DNA of 64,000 bases from Schizochytrium sp. TIO01 (lineage: Eukaryota > Sar > Bigyra > Thraustochytrida > Thraustochytriidae): contig SMSO01000006.1 of assembly GCA_004764695.1 (NCBI GenBank), forward strand, positions 1,592,859-1,656,858. The letters run 5' to 3'. The translations under genes and the position numbers were made by a program. Of this stretch, positions 60,501 to 64,000 are shown in pieces. How positions within the stretch are numbered: position 1 is the first letter of the stretch; each line of letters begins with the position of its first letter. Below the pieces are notes generated by a model. The model was not told the origin of the DNA. It was given only the letters and a program-made list of their open reading frames with translations, and ran no database searches.

Positions 60501-61271
60501 AGCAAAGTGATAGGTGTGGTGAATGTGTTCAGAAGAGTACCGTTTCGTAATCATGGATGATCTTGATCGTTGTTGTAGAGGACAAGCATCCCTTCCCTTC
60601 ATTGGTCAGTGCCACTTCAGAGCTTGCTGCTGAGTGTTCGGGAGCGTCGACGGAGTTACTCCGGGAGGTGTTTGAACAGGAGGAAGAATGTAGTACTAGA
60701 AAGGAAAGTATATTTTGTTGAAGGTTATGATTAATATTTTTAATTTTTCTTTTAAAGATTAACTTTATCAAAGTCTTTGCCGATGAATATGGAACACAGT
60801 ATTGAGACGAATTTGCACAAAAATGCATTTCAGTATGCATAAATATGGGTAGAATTGCTGATGCTGTACTCAAAGAGCCTACCTCATTTACGAGCGCCAA
60901 AGAGTCCAGAGCCTCCTCCCCTCCCCCCCAAAAAAACAAGAGAAGAAGAAGGAACACTCAGGTAGAACAAAGAATTCTCGTCAAACGAGATGTTGCTCGC
61001 CACTTTCCTACTTGTGTGTATGCTAGGAAAAGATCAGCTAACGATCGAGTGCACTGCAGACAAGACCCCAAGAATGATCATGATGTCGTTTTGACCCATG
61101 GGAAAGGGGTCCTATTTTACTGATTTCATTTGATTCTTTGTGAGTGGGATCAAATGGTGATGGTGTGTAACTGTAGGTAAATGTGACGCAATGTTTCGAT
61201 GTAGATGTAACAAATACAATGTGTGGTTGCATAGCGAGGGGTGTTGATGTTTATGTCCTCTTTTCTTTTAC
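57597..61271. other. Long gene-poor intergenic region
   Basis: About 3.7 kb upstream of the oxygenase gene and downstream of the AP2 gene. It is mostly AT-rich and holds one probable coding remnant (58608-58960). ORFs at 60529-60957 (-) and 60845-61123 (+) overlap each other in opposite frames and are not convincing. I see no RNA gene or complete mobile element. Confidence 0.4.
58608..58960 (+). pseudogene. Possible decayed coding fragment
   Basis: A protein-like frame (MSLEEIVDRLDTKLLLRYVT, then a basic RRANQLLKG stretch) ends at TAG 58803. It resumes in the same frame with LEVDCKDEGKRLDESFKKVD, then RVRELLSWEMNFRTDGFMQ and another stop. Charged helical character continues across the stop, which suggests a broken gene or a remnant of a longer element. 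No family is recognised. Confidence 0.3.
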
Positions 61272-63265
61272 TTAGGCCATTGCAGATTTTGATGATCCTA
61301 TGACAGAGGCACTGGAACTGTGGCCAGCCTTATCTGACTTGCGCCTCTTGTTGATAGGCAGGGAAATCGATGATGCGGTAGCAGATGAAGGCACGGAGCG
61401 TTTCGACGACGACCTATCTGAGCTCTTTGAAAAGAATTCATCAGAGCGTTTGTCACTGCTACTACCGTTCGAACTACTATCACTGCTTCTTGAAGAGATA
61501 GACTTGTCCCTGGCAAATGACGAAATCTTGGGTCCGACGGAGTCAGAGACCAGGTCATCGCTTTTACGCTCTGAATCACTGGAAGAGTTATCATTGGAGC
61601 TGCGAGAGTTGTTAGAGTCCCTCTTGGAGTGATGCTTAGAGGAGTGGCCGGCACTGTTGATGTTGCCAACTTCTGAGGGGGGAGTGTCGGTCTCACTTGT
61701 TTCTTTACTTCCTTGGGTCGAAGCACCACCATCATTGGATCCTTGGCCGGAGACACCAGAGTTATGGCTGCCACCTTTTTGAGCCAAGTCTTCAGCAGAG
61801 CGCAATCTGAATTCACCAGTCTTTGTGAAGATTTCCTTGAGACGCTTACGCTCCTCGGGATCGGGAAAGTTGAGTTCTTTGCGACTTTCGCCAAAATGTT
61901 CGATGGTTCTAAGATCCACAGCGAGTGCAGCCATTTCTTCAGATCGAAAACAGCCCAAGTGCTCAATACGGCCGTTAATCCAAGTTCGTGCAAGCCACTT
62001 GCGATCACGACGATGCCAGGAGACACCTCTGTATTTCGAGCTTGAGGTATTGAACCGACGCTTGTTAAGATCGTAAAAGTCTTCCATCGAGAACATTCCC
62101 ATGGGGGCAATTTGGTGGCCCATAAGAATAGGTTGTCCATTAGGGGAACTGCGATCAAAGATGGGCATAAACTGTGTAGGCATGCCTTGGGGCATGCCTG
62201 GCTGATGCATGTGGCCTGCTGGAATGAAGGCATGGGGATGCATTGCATGCGGTTGTTGAAGCATATGCTGAGGACCGGGTTGCTGTTGTTGTTGTTGTTG
62301 TTGCTGCTGCTGCTGTGCTTGCGGCTGATGTGATGTTTGGGAGGTTTGTGAAGCTTGAGATTGTGAAGCGGGTTGGGAACCATTGAAAGGCCGGGTGAAA
62401 TCCTTGCCCATTTGCTGCAGGAAGGCGTTGACATGAGGGGTAAATGTAGATGGGAGAGCTTGTTGCTGTTGCTGTGGCTGGTGATTACCTGGGGTTGCGT
62501 GTGCTGTCATTTGGCTCTTGTTGCTGTTGTTACGACCAGTATTAGGTTCGTTATTTTGTTGTTGTTGTTGCTGCTGCTGCTGTGCACCACCTGAGTTGCT
62601 ACTGCTGCTTGGATAGACACCGCTGCCGCCGCTGTTACGGTTTTTGGGTCGACTCAAACCACTTGTGCCAGATCCGCTTGAGGCAGATCCATTGCTGTCG
62701 CTATCGTCGCTGTTAATGCTACTCGATGGGAAATATGAGGACTGCACGGACTCCATGATGCTTGAAGGCGGCTTGTTGTTCATGAATGAGATGGCAGCAT
62801 TTATTGCACCCGGGAATGAGGGCATTGATCCTTGTACCACGACACCTGGGGCGCCAGTTTGATCAGGCGCCACAGGGACAAACTGGGGTTGAGTAGAAGG
62901 AGGGCTGTTTGGTCCAGGCACAAAGAGAACACCAGCTACTGTCATACCTTGTGGAGCCATCATAACAACAGGGGGGATAGACGACGGCGACTTGCTTGTA
63001 GTGGAGGTTCCATTCGCGGAGGGTGTAGGGGTTGTGTTATTCGTTGTATTGTTGTTGTTTTGGTCGCGTTGCTGGTGTGATGTGGATGGCGCCGGTGTAG
63101 ACGACTTCAGTGTACTCGAATATGGCTGCTGCAAAAATTGAAGTTGCGGCTGGTTTCCAGAGAGATTTGGATTTTTGGTGGCATCTGATGAGCTTGGCAT
63201 TGCAGATGTTGCTATTGATGAAGGCATGTTGGTGTTATTCATCATGGTGTTATTCATACTAGAGC

Positions 63266-63299
<34 letters not shown>

Positions 63300-63824
63300 G
63301 CTGTTGCTGCTGCCGCTGTTGTTATTTATAACGTTGTTGCTATTATCAGTGCCGTTTTTGTTGTTGCTGTTGCTGTTGATGGAGTTTGTTTGCATTGGCG
63401 GTGGTGTCGAGGCCGCGCTCTGTTGGGGTTGTTGCGGCTGCTGCTGCTGCTGCATCATGGGTGGCATCATTTGAAACATTCCGTTGTCCATTTGTTGGAA
63501 GCCCATGGATGAGCCGAACTGCGGCACGTAAAAGTAACCATTGGGTGGAAACCCGTATCCACCGTTGTTCGCATTATTCTGCATGAGCATGTTCGGCTGG
63601 CCTTGTTGTACTGTGACGTATTGGGGGTGAGGGTACATGCCAAAAGGCATTTGGCCATTCCCGTTGGGTTGTTGTGGCTGCTGCTGCTGCTGCTGCATTT
63701 GTGCTCCTCCGTTGTTACTGCTGCCGTCAGCAAAGCTCATAAACGCGTTCTGTCCTGCGTTGTTGTTCTGAGTGCTATTACTGGTGTTGTTGTTGTGAAG
63801 ATTTCCAGCAGCGTGTACGATCAT
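61272..63824 (-). CDS. AP2/ERF-domain protein with long Gln/Asn/Ser-rich regions
   Basis: 850 aa from the ATG at 63824, intronless. One AP2 DNA-binding domain lies at about residues 596-656: KYRGVSWHRRDRKWLARTWI, then HLGCFRSEEMAALAVDLRTI and FGESRKELNFP. YRG and the three-stranded sheet plus helix pattern are intact. Before it lie about 590 residues of low complexity: Gln runs (CAA/CAG), Asn runs (AAC/AAT, 63264-63310), Pro/Met/Gly. After it a ~190-residue Ser-rich acidic/basic tail (SSSDSERKSDDL, KRSDEFFSKSSDR) ends with a KRRKSDK nuclear-localisation-like stretch. It is probably a nuclear transcription factor with disordered activation or condensate-forming regions. A single AP2 domain in stramenopiles is not evidence of plant ERF function. 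The 176 bases upstream to the window end hold no other feature. Confidence 0.9.
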
Positions 63825-64000
63825 TATGCTTGCTGCGCCTTTTCACAGAATATCACGAGCCAAGAGTCCGTCCTCTTGCTCGCGCTCTCTGGCGCTCTAC
63901 GGGACTCGCCAAACTTGCGCCTAGGTCGCTGGACCTACAGCGCTGGGGTTATAGTGGTGACTCTGGAGCACCTCTTGAACCTTCAAAGCCCAGTCACTTC

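Noticed and set aside
60529-61123. Two overlapping ORFs on opposite strands
   Set aside because: Neither has recognisable domains; the minus one begins in a Leu/Gly homopolymer and the plus one is Arg/Lys-rich low complexity.

Overview
This is nuclear DNA from a eukaryotic microbe. Most genes are long and intronless, a few have GT-AG introns (GTACGT or GTAAGT donors), and genes on both strands are separated by moderately AT-rich spacers. Plant/algal-type DNA topoisomerase VI subunit B, an AP2-domain protein, a bacterial-type organellar asparaginyl-tRNA synthetase, a large secreted galactanase-like protein and a flagellar-looking protein together suggest a stramenopile. A thraustochytrid (labyrinthulomycete) fits best, but that placement is inference. 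I found no tRNA or rRNA gene, no CRISPR array and no intact mobile element.

Layout. 0-9 kb: the 5' end of a DHRS4-like reductase (-), a small unknown gene (-), a 1632-aa secreted Gly-rich/LamG-like/GH43-like protein (+), and a 375-aa protein with five Y-D/N-I-V/I motifs (+). 10-18 kb: NatB auxiliary subunit NAA25 (-), a secreted unknown protein (+) and five-exon TOP6B (+). 18-25 kb: a probable gene remnant, a small spliced unknown gene (-), and head to head with it a 1505-aa membrane protein carrying about 25 copies of a 13-residue charged helix repeat (+). 25-32 kb: a decayed coding region, the E2 enzyme UBE2H (-), and about 4.5 kb of gene-poor sequence with microsatellites and an old tandem duplication. 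32.5-44.2 kb: one very large composite gene (-). 45-64 kb: mitochondrial asparaginyl-tRNA synthetase (+), an XRN1-type exoribonuclease (-), a TCP11-domain membrane protein (-), a TPR/2-oxoglutarate oxygenase (-) and an AP2-domain protein with long Q/N/S-rich tracts (-).

The main discovery candidate is the composite gene at 32.5-44.2 kb. Read on the minus strand it encodes a possible F-box-like N-terminus, about 24 leucine-rich repeats, a helical linker, a protein kinase domain and a C-terminal RING/RBR-like E3 domain. Twenty-two of the LRRs each sit on their own 84-nt exon with identical 2-2 phase, inside a ~355-bp unit whose ~271-nt intron is almost identical from copy to copy. Differences between exons cluster in the first nine codons, which form the exposed strand of the LRR. 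The structure is a cassette array: any number of repeats can be gained, lost or skipped without breaking the frame, and a candidate recognition surface is linked to phosphorylation and ubiquitination. It resembles one-LRR-per-exon receptors (animal NLRs; LRR-ROCO genes of brown algae) but with different effector domains.

Other genes share broad themes of proteostasis and RNA or protein modification (UBE2H, NAA25, XRN1, AsnRS, 2OG oxygenase), but nothing shows they are co-regulated.
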